Below, one piece after another: positions 23,560 to 36,120 of a DNA stretch of 64,000 nucleotides. Origin of the DNA: Sapria himalayana (lineage: Eukaryota > Streptophyta > Magnoliopsida > Malpighiales > Rafflesiaceae). Location: positions 1 to 64,000 of the forward strand of contig JAREIK010010165.1 of assembly GCA_029783825.1 (NCBI GenBank), read 5' to 3'. The translations under genes and the position numbers were made by a program. The notes under the pieces are model-generated. The model ran no database searches. It was not told where the DNA came from and saw only the letters and a list, made by a program, of their open reading frames with translations. Every line of letters begins with the position of its first letter. Within the stretch, counting starts at the first letter, position 1.

Positions 23560-23841
23560 CACAAATTTCACTGTTTCCTACTACCTCCCCACTGCCACTG
23601 CCGCCTATGCCGCAGCGGCAGCGGCCGCTGCGGCAGCTGTCGATGCTGCCACCACTGCTAGTGCAGCCAGCCACTATGGCTGCTACTGGTGTTGTATCTG
23701 TTATCGCTAATAATGCCGATACCGTTGCTGTCTCTGCTGACCGCCTATGCCGACGCTGCCTCTAAGTGTTGCCACTCTGCCTCATCTGCCTCCCTACCTC
23801 CGCTGCTAGCACTGCTGCAAATGCTACCTCAGCTACCGCTA
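23560..23841 (-). other. GC-rich exon-like block, unit 2
   Basis: About 282 bases of mainly GCT, GCC and ACT triplets, bordered on the minus strand by CTATTATCAG and by GTATATATGTA. It is closely similar to units 3 and 4. Plus-strand frames at 23511-23877 are readings of the same triplets. Confidence 0.45.
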
Positions 23842-24572
23842 CTGATAATAGGCTTTTACATACCTATAATATGCTAAAACTCTAACCAAAAATTCAAAGA
23901 AACACAAACATATTCATAGATATATAAAAACAATTAATATATACATGAACAAACACAAATTAAAGTTGATTGTCATACAGCTTAAACTAAAATTTAATTA
24001 AATAGTTTAATATTTTTATATTAAATTTAATAAATAAAAACTATAAAAGAAAATTTTAAATTAAACAAAAAAATTCATTTAATAACTTATTCTAATACAA
24101 TATTTTAAATAACTAAACAAATTATATTACATTTTATTTATCAATGTATCTTCCGATTGTGCAAAAGTATAATCTATTAATGCATTGATGTTGCTTTCTC
24201 TCCCTCTTGCTCCTCAGATTACCAACTTTCCCCTACAAAAATGCTGTCCGAGTCATGGTGCTTCATTTCTGTCGAAAAATCACTTCACTTGTACCAGCTT
24301 CATATGGGAAACATGCGATACCACATCTGTAAGAAATTTAAACCACTAAATAATATCAAAATAAATTAAAAAAAAACTATGTTTTGATAAATACATATTA
24401 CTTGCAGCAAAAATATACATATATACCATCATTTAACTCGTACAGATATTACTACAGTATTTGTACATATAAATTATATTATTATGTGTGCATAGATTAC
24501 TCAGTATATATGTACATAAAATAATGCAGAATTATATGTACGTATATATTGACAATATACGTACATATATAC

Positions 24573-24842
24573 CACAAATTTCGCTGTTCCTTCTACTCCC
24601 ACTGCCGCCTATGGTCGTAGCGGCAGCAGCCGCTGCGGTAGCTGTCGATGCTGCCACCACTGCTAGTGCAGCCGCCACTATGGTTGCTGCTGGTGTTGTA
24701 TCTGTTATCGCTAATAATGCCGATAGCGTTGCTGTCTCTGCTACCGCCTATGCCGACGCTGCCTCTAATGTTGCCGCTGCCTCATCTACCTCCCCTACCT
24801 CCGCTGCTAGCACTGCTGCCACTGCTACCTCAGCTACCACTA
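24573..24842 (-). other. GC-rich exon-like block, unit 3
   Basis: About 270 bases. The same borders as unit 2 are kept (CTATTATCAG and GTATATATG). The plus strand is also open here (24488-24886), translating as Ala/Thr-rich sequence, so the block is open on both strands. Confidence 0.45.
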
Positions 24843-25569
24843 CTGATAATAGGCTTTTACATACCTATAATATGCTAAAACTCTAACAAAAAATTCAGAG
24901 AAACACAAACATATTCATAGATATATAAAAACAATTAATATATACATGAACAAACACAAATTAAAGTTGATTGTCATACAGCTAAACTAAAATTTAATTA
25001 AATAGTTTAATATTTTTATATTAAATTTAATAAATAAAACTATAAAAAAAATTTTAAATTAAACAAAAAAAATTCATTTAATAACTTATTCTAATACAAT
25101 ATTTTAAATAACTAAAAAAATTATATTACATCTTAGTTATCAATGTATCTACCGATTGTGCAAAAAGTATAATTTATTAATGCATTGATATTGCTTTCTC
25201 TCCCTCTGCTCCTTAGATTACCAACTTTCCACTACAAAAATGCTATCCGAGTCACGATGCTTCGTGTCTATTGAAATATCCCTTCACTTGTACCAGTTTC
25301 ATATGGGAAACAATGCGGTACCATATCTGTAAGAAATTTAAACCACTAAATAATATCAAAATAAATTAAAAAAAACTATGTTTTGATAAATACATATTAC
25401 TGCAACAAAAATATACATTTATACCATCATTTAACTCGTACAGATATTACTACAGTATTTGTACATATAAATTATATTATTATGTGTCCATAGATACTCA
25501 GTATATATGTACATAAAATAATGCAGAATTATATGTACGTATATATTGACAATATACATACATATATAC

Positions 25570-25853
25570 CACAAATTTCGCTGTTCCTACTACTCCCACT
25601 GCCACTGCCGCCTATGTCGCAGTGGCAGCGGCCGCTGTGGTAGCTGTCGATGCTGCTACCACTGCTAGTGCAGCCGCCACTATGGCTGCTGCTGGTGTTG
25701 TATCTGTTATTGCTAATAACACCGATACCGTTGCTGTCTCTACTGCCGCCGATGCCGACGCTGCCTCTAATGCTGCCGCTGCCTCATCTGCCTTCCCTAC
25801 CTCCACTGCTAGCGCTGCTGCCACTGCTGCCACTGCTGCCTCAGCTACCGCTA
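25570..25853 (-). other. GC-rich exon-like block, unit 4
   Basis: About 284 bases. The minus frame at 25612-25833 reads as nearly pure Ala/Thr/Val with scattered Glu, ending in TAG before the donor-like border. It is the block most similar to unit 3. Confidence 0.45.
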
Positions 25854-26609
25854 CTGATAATAGGCTTTTACATACATATAATATGCTAAAACACTAACAA
25901 AAAATTCAGAGAAACACAAACATATTCATAGATATTTAAAAAACAATTAATATATACATGAAAAACACAAATTAAAGTTGATTGTCATACAGGTTAAACA
26001 AAAAATTAATTAATAATTTAATATTTTAAAATTAAATTTTATCAAAACAAAAATAATAAATGAAACTTTTAATTTAAACAAAAAAATTTATATATAACTT
26101 ATTTTAATACAAAAAATATAATACATCTTATTAATCAATGTATCTACTGACTGTGCCTAAAGTATAATCTATCAATCCATTGACGTTGCTTTCTCTCCCT
26201 CTGCTCCTCTGATTACTTTCTTTCCACTACAAAAATGCGTTTGAATCATGGTGCATCATGTTTGTCGAAATATATATTCACTTATACAAGCTTGTATGAG
26301 AAACAATGTGGTACCATAAATGTATGTAATTTAAACCACCAAATCAAATCAAAATAAATAAATAAATAAATGACTATATTTTGATAAATATATATTACTG
26401 CTGTAAATATCTACATATATACTAGCATTTCACTAGTACATATATTACTATAGTATATGTACATATATACTACAGTATTATGTGTACATATATACTATAG
26501 TATTATGTGTACATATATACTGAGTACTATATATACTCAGTATATATGTAGATAAAATACTGTAGTATTATATGTACATATATACTAACTATATACGTAC
26601 ATATATACC

Positions 26610-26664
26610 ACATTTGTTGTCATTACAGCTGCTCCCACTATCATCGCTACTGTTTTTGTCGCTG
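26610..26664 (-). other. Short remnant of the GC-rich block, unit 5
   Basis: Only about 55 bases of GCT/ACT triplets remain between the GTATATATGTA border and the AATAGACTTTTACATACAT segment. The flanks are clearly homologous to the other units, so the block has contracted or had not yet expanded. Confidence 0.4.
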
Positions 26665-26799
26665 TTGAAATAGACTTTTACATACATATAATAGGCTAAA
26701 ACTCTACCCAAAAAATTCAGAGACACAAAAACATATTCACAGATATATAAAAACAAATATTATAGACATAAACGAACACAAATTAAATTTAATTGTCTT

Positions 26800-27130
26800 A
26801 CAGCTTCAAAGAAAATACAAAAGATATCTTGCAATTATGTTTAGAGATAAAGAGAGTGCAAAAATAAAATGTTTTCAGATTAATAAAGATAATATAAGCT
26901 AGCCTCTTTTTGATAAAGCTGAAATCGGTAAAAATGGGACCCATGTATTGGAAGGACCGTGGTAATGTCTGAATGCTTTGAATCAGAATTTTTTCTTTTG
27001 TCTCACATAATGTGTCCTGCAAAGATTCATAATTGGGTTAATCAGAAAAGCAAAGAATAAAAATAGAATAAAAAAATTGAAACCTACATAAAATAACATA
27101 ATTATTTGCTACATATGGAAAAAAAATAAA
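26800..27130 (-). other. Possible exon fragment, unidentified
   Basis: After TTTGCAG (ending about 27019), the minus strand reads DTLCETKEKILIQSIQT and then LPRSFQYMGPIF before turning into AT-rich sequence. The AG border and mixed composition suggest an exon of the neighbouring transposon gene, but I do not recognise a family. Confidence 0.3.
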
Positions 27131-29115
27131 TAACAGTTCAGAAATAATTCTCATACTCAATCATCCTCATAATTTGTACGAAATGCTCGCCTTTCTTGTG
27201 AGGTTTTGCAGTTGGATCTCGGAATGCTATTTGTTGTTCCAATGCCACTAACTGTGACTCCATATAGGACATCTACTATCCTGCGAGGTTTCGTAGCTAG
27301 ATCTCGGAATGCTATTTGTTGCGCCAATGCCGCTGTGACTCCATATAGGACATCTGCTATTGCATTACAATCTTAATTCCTTTCATCTCATCATTCATTT
27401 CTTTAATTTCTTGCTTTTCTTCCATCAAATTAGTATACTGATCATCCTTCTATTCTTTAATTTCATATATTTCTTTCTTTAAATGAAATATCTACTCATC
27501 CTACTTTTTTTAGGTCTCCATAACTACAATACGTTCATTTGTTTCCATTACTTGTTGTTCGACCGCCTTATCGACCATTGCTGAGATAGATGAATTAGAA
27601 ACACGACTGCTACAACAAAATGTCACTCCCTTCAAGTTGATTCCATACACTCGCTGACTTCTTAGGACCTCCTATGGTCTCTAAATAAATAGATCATATT
27701 CACTTGGTTGAAGATCCATAGAACCTTCAACTTGTTGATGAGCAGCTGTCACATGTTCCTCCATTAGGTCCCAAGATAAAATAGATAAAAAAACTATTCT
27801 AGATATACATAAATAAAATAAATATTTTGCAACCCAAACAATTTTCTAAATTTACTGTAGTATTATAAAATTTTATTAATATAACAAGTTCTTATAGCAA
27901 TCATCTGAGATTTGTTGTCAACAAACTGACCATCCACTTTCTTCACATGCATCTTCTTAAAATCTGATAAAAATTTTGATCCCGACCCAATTCTCAAGCC
28001 TAGAATTTGTTTTTATTAAGTCATTAAAAACAAATGATCAAAAAAGTTAACAAAATTAATAAAACCATGCAGAGATTTGATTTATTGTACTATTAGGATA
28101 GCCACTAAATATATAAATGTTTATAATTTTAAAATTGTACGAGATCTTGATCGTGCTCAATACTCGACTTTGACCCTCCTATTGTGTCGACAAATTCTTG
28201 TACCTAGTCCAGCTACCTCACTTTGTCGATTTTTACTGGCAATATCTGATTTTTTCATGACATCTGAATCCTCCCAATACATAAGCCACTCGGACCAGTG
28301 ATCCTCGGATATAAAATCAGGCCTTTCTTTCATATTCTTCAATTTATGGACAAAATCAGAATATCATTGAGCAGCTTTGATCTCCCATAATGACTTTATC
28401 GTTCTATCAAATTTAGGTGTCCATGTGCACTAATTCTATATATAGAAAAATCACAAAATAATTTATATTAATAACAATAGCATAATTATTTATTGCTTGA
28501 ATAATAACCAACATAATAGATAAGTAATTTGATTATTATTTTTCAATAATTTTGTTTTGTTATTTTTACCTAAAAATCATTAAAACAGGACTCCTTTGCC
28601 AATTTTAAAACTTTCTTCTAAGAGAATGATTAAGAATTAGCCATTTTTTTGAAAGATTTTGTAATTATAGTCGAATACTTGTGAGATGAAATAAAACTAT
28701 ACAAATAAATATATAACATAGAAAATAAGCGAATCATAACAATATAAAAAAAACCACTAACAATAACATCAAAATTTTTTTTTCAAGTCATTTTTACATA
28801 TTTCTTTTACCTCTCATCCACAATCTCAATTTCTAATTTTGCACTGATTATAGAGGAAGGCACTACATTTGATGATGTCGTTGGTATTATAAATGGGGGA
28901 ACAATTGATATAAAATGTGGTGTAGAAGATAGAGATAAATCATAAGTGTGTTCAGATGGGACAATCGGTGGTGGGCTTATATCTGATAAAGGTGATAGTA
29001 TAGGTCTCAATGATGGTGATGGTGATAGAAATGGAGATGGTGATTGTGATGTTGAAGTCTGAATATGGTGACTATGAGATGGTATTGATTCTGCAACATA
29101 ATGTAACATACTAGA
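27130..29115 (-). pseudogene. Transposase_24-type CACTA protein pseudogene (copy 2)
   Basis: The N-terminal 100 codons (29109-28807) are Ser/Pro-rich (SPSPFLSPSPSLRPILSP), as in many plant En/Spm second proteins. Then come ITKSFKKMANS near 28660, CTWTPKFDRTIKSLWEIKAAQ-like sequence near 28428-28366, and RPDFISEDHWSEWLMYWE at 28327-28270. The hallmark GGSKSSIEHDQDLV appears after a frame change near 28190. The C-terminal part (27780-27190) has RVYGINL followed by a Glu/Lys/Met-rich coiled coil (EIKEMNDEMKGIKIV) with a duplicated QMSYMESQ segment at 27198-27360. In this family the protein is thought to bind the element ends and help TNP2. Several stops and frame shifts show decay. It lies just downstream of the TNP2 gene in the standard CACTA order. 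Confidence 0.85.
27198..27362 (-). repeat. Tandem duplication of about 85 bp in the coiled-coil region
   Basis: GGATCTCGGAATGCTATTTG-like sequence followed by GACTCCATATAGGACATCT occurs twice in a row. The second copy lacks a few bases, so the two copies are in different frames. It duplicates the QMSYMESQ segment of the Transposase_24-type protein. Confidence 0.75.
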
Positions 29116-29319
29116 TTAATTTAGTTCATTTCTGTGTCCACATTCACCTCCACCATGGCCACATCCTTTAGGCATCATCTATTGTACAAAATAAAACATA
29201 GAAAAAACAATAGAGATATGATGAACAAGCATGCATTTTATAATAAAACACACCGATAGATTTCAACAAATTATAAAAAGTTTTTATAGTTTAATATTAT
29301 AATAAAATTATAATAATTT

Positions 29320-32300
29320 AATTATCGGCATCACTGTCCTCCTCTAATAGATCTTCTGATATTTCATCTGATTCCGATAGAAGTTCGAACTTATCTTTAT
29401 ATAGAAAGTGATCATCTTTAATTTCTATTATGTCACCATTTGAGTCACATAAATTTTCTGGATCTTCATCTACATTCATAGGTTCAATATTATTTATGTC
29501 ATCTTTCTAGAATGCTGGTGAAATATATAAGTATGCACTTCTTTCTTGCGATGTTGGTACTTCTAATTTTGATCGTACTTTGATTTTGCAAATCGCCCAC
29601 AAATCACTCTTATCACGAGATAAACTCGGATATGTATAATAATATACTTGAGCGGCTTGAACTACCATAATAAATGGCTCATATCGATTATATATAGATT
29701 TATGGTTAACATCCACTAGCTTATAATCCGAATGAATCTTTGTGCCCACATTTCATGTAGGATCAAACCACTCACACTTAAATAATAGAATCCTATTATT
29801 TTCGAGTCTAGGATACTCCAACTCAATAACTTCTTTTAGTTGATCATAATAATCAATCTCACCTGCACTATATCCTACGCCTTTAATCCATACATCACAA
29901 TTCATATTATTTTAGAAGAACCATGCCCATTTGTATGAAATTTATATCCATTAATAAAATACCCAAGATAAGTTGTCACATCTCTAAACTGGCCTTTACT
30001 TAGATTCTGAATAAAAATATTTGAATCTCCATTTGAAGGATCAATTGCCTATGACATAAATTAAAAAATTGATATTAACAAATAAAATATAATAATAAAT
30101 TAATTAATTAAAAAATTTTAAACTTAATAATTCTCACATAATTTTTGAACCAATTCGCAAATTCAATTTCTAGTATATAATTGACATCTTTGCTGGAAAT
30201 TGCTAGTTATCTATATTTTAACTACTCAACATAAATACTGCACAAATATAAAAAGAGAGAAAAAGATATATATTAATTTTTATTAATTCCGATTAAAGAT
30301 AAAATTAATCTATGATTAAACCTACAATCATTTTGTGTATACATACTCAATGTAGGTGCAACCTCATAACAATTAAGTAAAACTTAGCTCCAGGTTGCTT
30401 TGTACTCTTCATCTGTCATACATCTTTTCATTTCTCTTCCAAATGCTCTTCCAGGGTGCTAGAAGATAGATAGTTTGTCTACAGAATCATCTTTTACCAT
30501 CAAATGACCTTCATAATTTATCGGCACATTTCTATTCTTTGTATTGACATGATCCTCAAAATAATAAGAACAAAATGATGATGCTTCTTCTACTAAATAT
30601 GCATTGCAAATTGAACCATCAACTTTTCCTTGTTTCTTACATTTAATTTCCACTTATGAAGATACCTACAACCACAATGTTAAGTTTCAATTTGGTTAAA
30701 TTACAATATTACTTAAAGTACGAAATCGAAAAACACAGTAAATTATATGTAGTTATCTCTTAAAAGATACATCCACCTGAATTGCATTGGCCCTACAATC
30801 CTTGCTTCATATGTCAAATGGACTGGCAAATTCTCCATTCAGTCAAAAAAACTCGGTGAGAATATCCATTCAAGCTTACAAATAATAAGTGTAATGTCAT
30901 TCTCCAGCCTCACCATGCCATCTATTTTGATTGTGGTTGTGGTTAGCTATTTGAAAAACAAACTAAATTCTATAAGGACCTTCCAAACACTAAGTGGAAG
31001 TAATTCACGGAATGCAATTGGTATTAATATCTGCATAAATACATGACAGTCATGACTTTTCATTCCAAATAACTTAAGATTCTTCATATCCAAACATCTA
31101 CCCATATTTGATACATATCCATCAAAAAATTCAAAATATTTAACCCATTCACACAATATATGCATTGCCTTCTTATCAAGTGTGTAGCAAGCTTTAGAAA
31201 ATTTTCATGTTTCCTCATTCATTTCAATTCAGGACACCGACTGTAATCATTCAGCTCCTGTCTTGATGTTAAAGTGTCTTTTATTTTTCCATCTACATTA
31301 AGGATAGTGTTGAAAACATTGTCAAAAATATTCTTTTCAATATGCATTACATCTAAGTTATGATGAATTAAATTGGACTTCCAACAGGGCAAGTCCCAAA
31401 ATATACTACGTTTCCTCCGACAAAATAATTTGCCTTTTGATCCATTACTTCCAGTAGCATCCTTTTCAGTTACATTCTTTAAACCCAAACTATGAATCTC
31501 TGTTATAATAGCATCTCCTAAATGAACTACTGGTGCACTGTCTTCATAGATTTATTTTTTTCGAAATAAAGTTCTATTTCTTCGAAATGGATGATTCGTA
31601 GATAGAAACTTACAATGGTTATCAAACCATGACTATTTACCACTAAATTTGAGGGTAAATGCATCAGAATTTTTCATGCAATATGGGCATGCGGATCATT
31701 TTGTAGTACTCCACCCAGGATTCATTGAATATGCAGGAAAGTCACTTACCATCCACATAAGGGCTGCCCGCATAATGAAATTTCGCTTTTTTGAGATATC
31801 GTACATATTCACGCCAACATCTCATAAATGATTTAACTCTGCAATAAGAGACTGTAAAAAAACATTCAGCATGTCTTCCGAATTTTTTGGCCTTGGAACC
31901 AATATTGACAAAAACATATAGTGCTCCTTCAAACACAACCATGAAGGCAAGTTATAAGACGTCACTATCACTGGCCATGATGAATACTATTATCCAGATT
32001 GCCCAAATTGCTGAAATCCATCATTGTAGAGACCCAATCTCACTTTTTGACTTTCTGCTTCAAAATCTTGATGTATATAATTAAAATGCTTCCAAGCAGG
32101 TGAATCAGATGAAGGACATGTTACCTCTTTTTCAACCTCATGCCCGGAATGCCACCTCATTTCATTTGTAGTAGTATTTGATACATATAGTCTCTATAAT
32201 CAAGGAATTAATGGAAAATAATACATCTTCTTAAGACAACCTTCAATTTTTGTCGTGTATCTACAACACGAGGTACCTTCCTAAATTGAAGATGGTCACA

Positions 32301-33000
32301 AAACTTACAGCTAATTAAATCACTATCACCGCCCCAATATAACATGCATCCATTTAAACAATAATCAATTTTTTCTACTGGTAGACCCATTCCACGTAGT
32401 TAGTGTTGTAAAAGTTGGTAGTGATCAAATTATTATCCGAAACAATCTCCTTTATCAGTTCTCTCACCTAATCAAATAATTGCTCAGACATCCGATTTCT
32501 TGACTTAATGCCCATTAGTCGAGCTACAATTGACAATTGTGAATGTGTTTTACAACCCAGGGCATAATTCTTTATCTGTAGCTTTAAGCATTTCTTAAAA
32601 TATCCGAGCTTCAGGATTAGGCTGTTCATCCATGTGATCCATATTGAAGCCAGCACCAGCAGCTTCCGTGATCATTCTATGATATGTGTTTGATGTTTCT
32701 TCACCACAAGCAAATGATTCATACCCTCATTTTGGTCAATATTCAGAGCCATTGTATTTTCCCCATGATAAATCCAAACAAAATAATTTGGCACAAAGCT
32801 ATATTTGGCCAAATGATATCTTATAATGTTTGCATCACGAAAAAGAATATTCTAACATCCACTAACCCATGTAATCACTTGCGATGATTGCATGGACACT
32901 TATTTTTTTTACCATCCATCAATCTCGATTGACTAAATGCAAAATTGATGAAAGTTTCAAGCCTAGTCAAAAATTCTTTTTTCAGAAATCTATTAATAAC
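29320..33000 (-). pseudogene. CACTA transposase pseudogene (TNP2 with DUF4216)
   Basis: Read from 33000 downwards the minus strand gives, in order: the transposase-associated zinc-binding domain (SRLMDGKKNKCPCNHRK near 32930-32880, then YHGENT-like sequence near 32770), GCKTHSQLSIVARLM and IKSRNRMSEQ at 32550-32480, GLPVEKIDYCLNGCMLYWGG at 32387-32330, and the TNP2 core (DVGVNMYDIS, RAALMWMVSDFPAY near 31820-31730). Next come the highly typical HNLDVMHIEKNIFDNV at 31370-31310, KSHDCHVFMQILIPIA at 31060-31010, and the DUF4218-like MVRLENDI to YEARIVGPMQFRWM and GSICNAYLVEEASSFCSYYFE stretches (30920-30540). Last is DUF4216 (KLVDVNHKSIYNRYEPFIM near 29720-29660) with an acidic tail ending near 29325. 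TNP2 catalyses excision and insertion. Numerous frameshifts and stops are present. It probably belongs to element B, whose end lies at 40534. Confidence 0.92.
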
Positions 33001-33302
33001 CCTTCTGTACATCAACTAACGATCTAAGCTCATTTTTCCTTATTTTATTTACAAAAAATAATGCCCAATCATTATTATAAATAAAACATTCTATTAATTC
33101 AAAATATACAAATAATTAAATAAAATTACTTACAGATGAATATTAAAAATTAAATTTCATGAATATCGAGGCAATGCATTTGAGTATCTACATTAATAGA
33201 TAAAGCAATTTTTAGCATGATAAAGATTAATAGATATTACGATTATACTAGATAATGGGTGCAACGTATGATAATGCACAAGAAAGGAAGTAAAAAAAGA
33301 TA

Positions 33303-33665
33303 TTTAATGTTTGAAGGAGGAGAGGGGGAGAGAGAGAGAGAGGGGCAGAGAAATGGGGAGACAGAGGGGGGGGAGAGAGAAAGGAGAAAGAGAATGAGGG
33401 AGAGAGAGGTGGAGAGAACTAGTGAAATGGAGAGAGAGGGAAAGAGAGAAAGAGGAAGAGAGAGAGGGAGAGAGAGAGAGGGAGAGAGAGAGAGAGAGAG
33501 GGAGAGAGAGAGAGGAAGAGAGAGAGGGAGAGAGAGAGAGAGAGAGGGAGAGAGAGAGAGAGAGAGAAAGAACAAGCAAGAAAGGAGAGGGAGAAAGATA
33601 ATAACAAGAGAGAGAGTGTGTGTGACATATAAAGAAAAAGAGGAATAGAGTGACTATAAAAATTA
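33303..33665 (+). repeat. GA-rich microsatellite
   Basis: (GA)n with GGGAGA interruptions on the plus strand. Open frames on both strands here (Glu/Arg/Gly-rich on plus, Leu/Ser-rich on minus) are repeat translations. It lies just upstream of the TNP2 start. Confidence 0.95.
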
Positions 33666-33895
33666 GAGAGGGAGAGAAACAGACACATTGAGAGTGCAGT
33701 GTTAGAATGTAAAATTATATAAAAGAAAATACAATTTCTTCTGTATAAGCCTATCAAATATTATATCTTTTGTTATACATAAGTTCATATTTGAGCCTGA
33801 GGCCCAAGGGATGGGATTAGGTAATAGTACGACCCTTATTTGTATTATACCATATATGAGCCTAATCAACGGACACTCATTCTACGTGCTTACAT
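33665..33895. other. Unassigned spacer
   Basis: A short, slightly less AT-rich segment (around 33790-33880, GAGCCTGAGGCCCAAGGGAT) with no open frame. No feature is recognised. Confidence 0.5.
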
Positions 33896-34566
33896 ATTGT
33901 TGATATTATATATTATGTCATTTAATTTCAAATTAGTTCAACAAATTAATATTATCTCATATATAATTATATTTAGGATATATAGTAAATGTAATTATAA
34001 ATAGTTACATATAGTTAAACATATATATATATATATATTCATATTAGTAGTTATAAGTAAATATAAATAAATGTATACAAAGTTATATGCAATTATATAG
34101 ATTTACATATTTGTATGGATATAAGTATACATAATTAAAAATAAAGTTATATTTATTTATATAGAGTTATTCATAGTTATAAAAATATTTATATATAGTT
34201 ATACACATATAGTTAAACATTGTGTTGTATGTTTTTATACATATAATTATAAATATTGTTACATGTAGTTATAAATATAGGTACACGTATAGTTAAACTT
34301 ATATTTATACATGTATGTAAACATATTTGTGCATATAGTTTCATATATTTATACATATAGTTATGTGTATGCGTGAATATATTAAAATACATTTTTTATA
34401 CTTATATATAAACATGTATTTTAAATATATGTTGTTAATTATATATTTAAATATAGGTTATACATTAATAATATAAAATTTTGTATAGTTATATGTTATT
34501 ATACATATAATACATATTGTTATAAAAATTATATATCATTAAACATTTAGTTATATATATATATAT

Positions 34567-34601
<35 letters not shown>

Positions 34602-35170
34602 TATATTCATATGAGTAGTTATATTTAGTTATACATAAATATATACAAAGTTGCAAACATAGATTTACATATGTGTATACATATATGTATAAATAGTTAA
34701 AATATAGTTATATTTAATTATATAATGTTTTATTTACTTTTACAAATATTTATATATAGTTATACACATATAATTAAATATGATGTATGTTATTATACAT
34801 ATAATTATAAATATAGTTACATGTGATTATACATATACTCACACGCTTAGTTAAACTAATATTTATACATGTATTTATATATATATTTGTTCGTATAATT
34901 ACATATATTTATACATATAATTATGTATAGGTATGGATATACTAAAATATATTTTTATACTAATATATAAAAAAGTATATTAAATATATGTTGTTAATTA
35001 TATATTTAAATATAGTTATGTATAAAGTTTTTATAGTTATACATATAGTAAGATAGAATTATTTATAGTTATATGTTAGTATACATATAATTAAACATTT
35101 AGTTATAAAAAATTATAACTAAATATATTTATACGAGAATTTATATATCATTAAATATTTAGTTATATAG

Positions 35171-35237
<67 letters not shown>

Positions 35238-36120
35238 TACGAGAAGTTAAATTTAGTTATACATAAATATATACAATGTTATAAACAAATATAATTATTT
35301 ACATATATGTATACATATATGTATAAATAGTTAAAATTATAGTTATATTTAATTATATAATGTTTTATTTACTTTTACAAATATTTATACATATAGTTAT
35401 GCATAGGTATGGATATACTAAAATATATTTTTATACTAATATATAAAATGTATATTAAATAAATGTTATTAATTATATATTTAAATATAGCTATATATAA
35501 AGTTTTTATAGATATACATATAGTAAGATAGAATTATTTATAGTTATATGTTAGTATACATATAATATATATAGTGATAAGAAATTATATATCGTTAAAG
35601 ATTTAGTTATATATATTTATATATATATATATTCATACAAGTAGTTAAATTTATTTATACATAAATATATACAATGTTATAAACAAATATAATGATTTAC
35701 ATATATGCATAAATAGTAAAAATATAATTATATTTAAAAATATTAAGTTTTATTTAGTTTTACAAATATTTATATATAGTTATACATATATAATTAAATA
35801 TGATGATGTATGTTATTATACATGTACTTTATAAATATAGTTACATGTGATTATACATATAGTTACACGTATAGTTAAACTTATATTTATACATGTTTGT
35901 ATATATATATTTGTTCATATAATTTCATATATTTATACATATAGTTATGTATAGGTATGGATATACTAAATATACATTTTTTAAACTAATATATAAAAAT
36001 GTATATTAAATATATGTTGTTAATTATATATTTAAATATAGGTTATACATTAATAATATAAATTATGTTAGTAATATGTTAGTATACATATAATATATAT
36101 AGTTATAAAAAATTATATTT
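33896..36120 (+). repeat. ATA-rich tandem repeat, about four units
   Basis: The landmark ATTCATAYNAGNAGTTA followed by TATACATAAATATATACAA occurs near 34038, 34605, 35233 and 35631, so units are about 400-630 bases. Between landmarks, TATAGTTATAC and TATTTATACATATAGTTATG words recur. A (TA)n block lies at about 35177-35231 and a (TTTA)n block at about 34566-34600. Inverted single copies are present at 57840-58620 and 60860-61430. Confidence 0.85.

Larger units (their letters stand above)
21810..26800 (-). repeat. Tandem array of five about 1 kb units, each with a GC-rich exon-like block
   Basis: Five homologous units are recognised by the shared segment ATATACCACAAATTTC-like, at about 22421, 23559, 24572, 25569 and 26610, so unit lengths run about 1.0-1.14 kb. 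Each unit has an AT-rich part (with TTAAATTTAATAAATAAAA and TCTCTCCCTCTGCTCCTC landmarks), a TGTACATATATAC-rich part and a block dominated by GCT/GCC/ACT codons. On the minus strand each block from 22422-22831 to 25570-25853 is preceded by an AATATCAG or TTATCAG acceptor-like end and followed by a GTATATA donor-like start. The array sits between two Transposase_24-type pseudogenes in the same orientation, and may be a multiplied intron-plus-exon of one of them. Confidence 0.85.

Noticed and set aside
33243..33757. Glu/Arg-rich plus frames and Leu/Ser-rich minus frames
   Set aside because: Translations of a GA microsatellite, open on both strands, with no domain.
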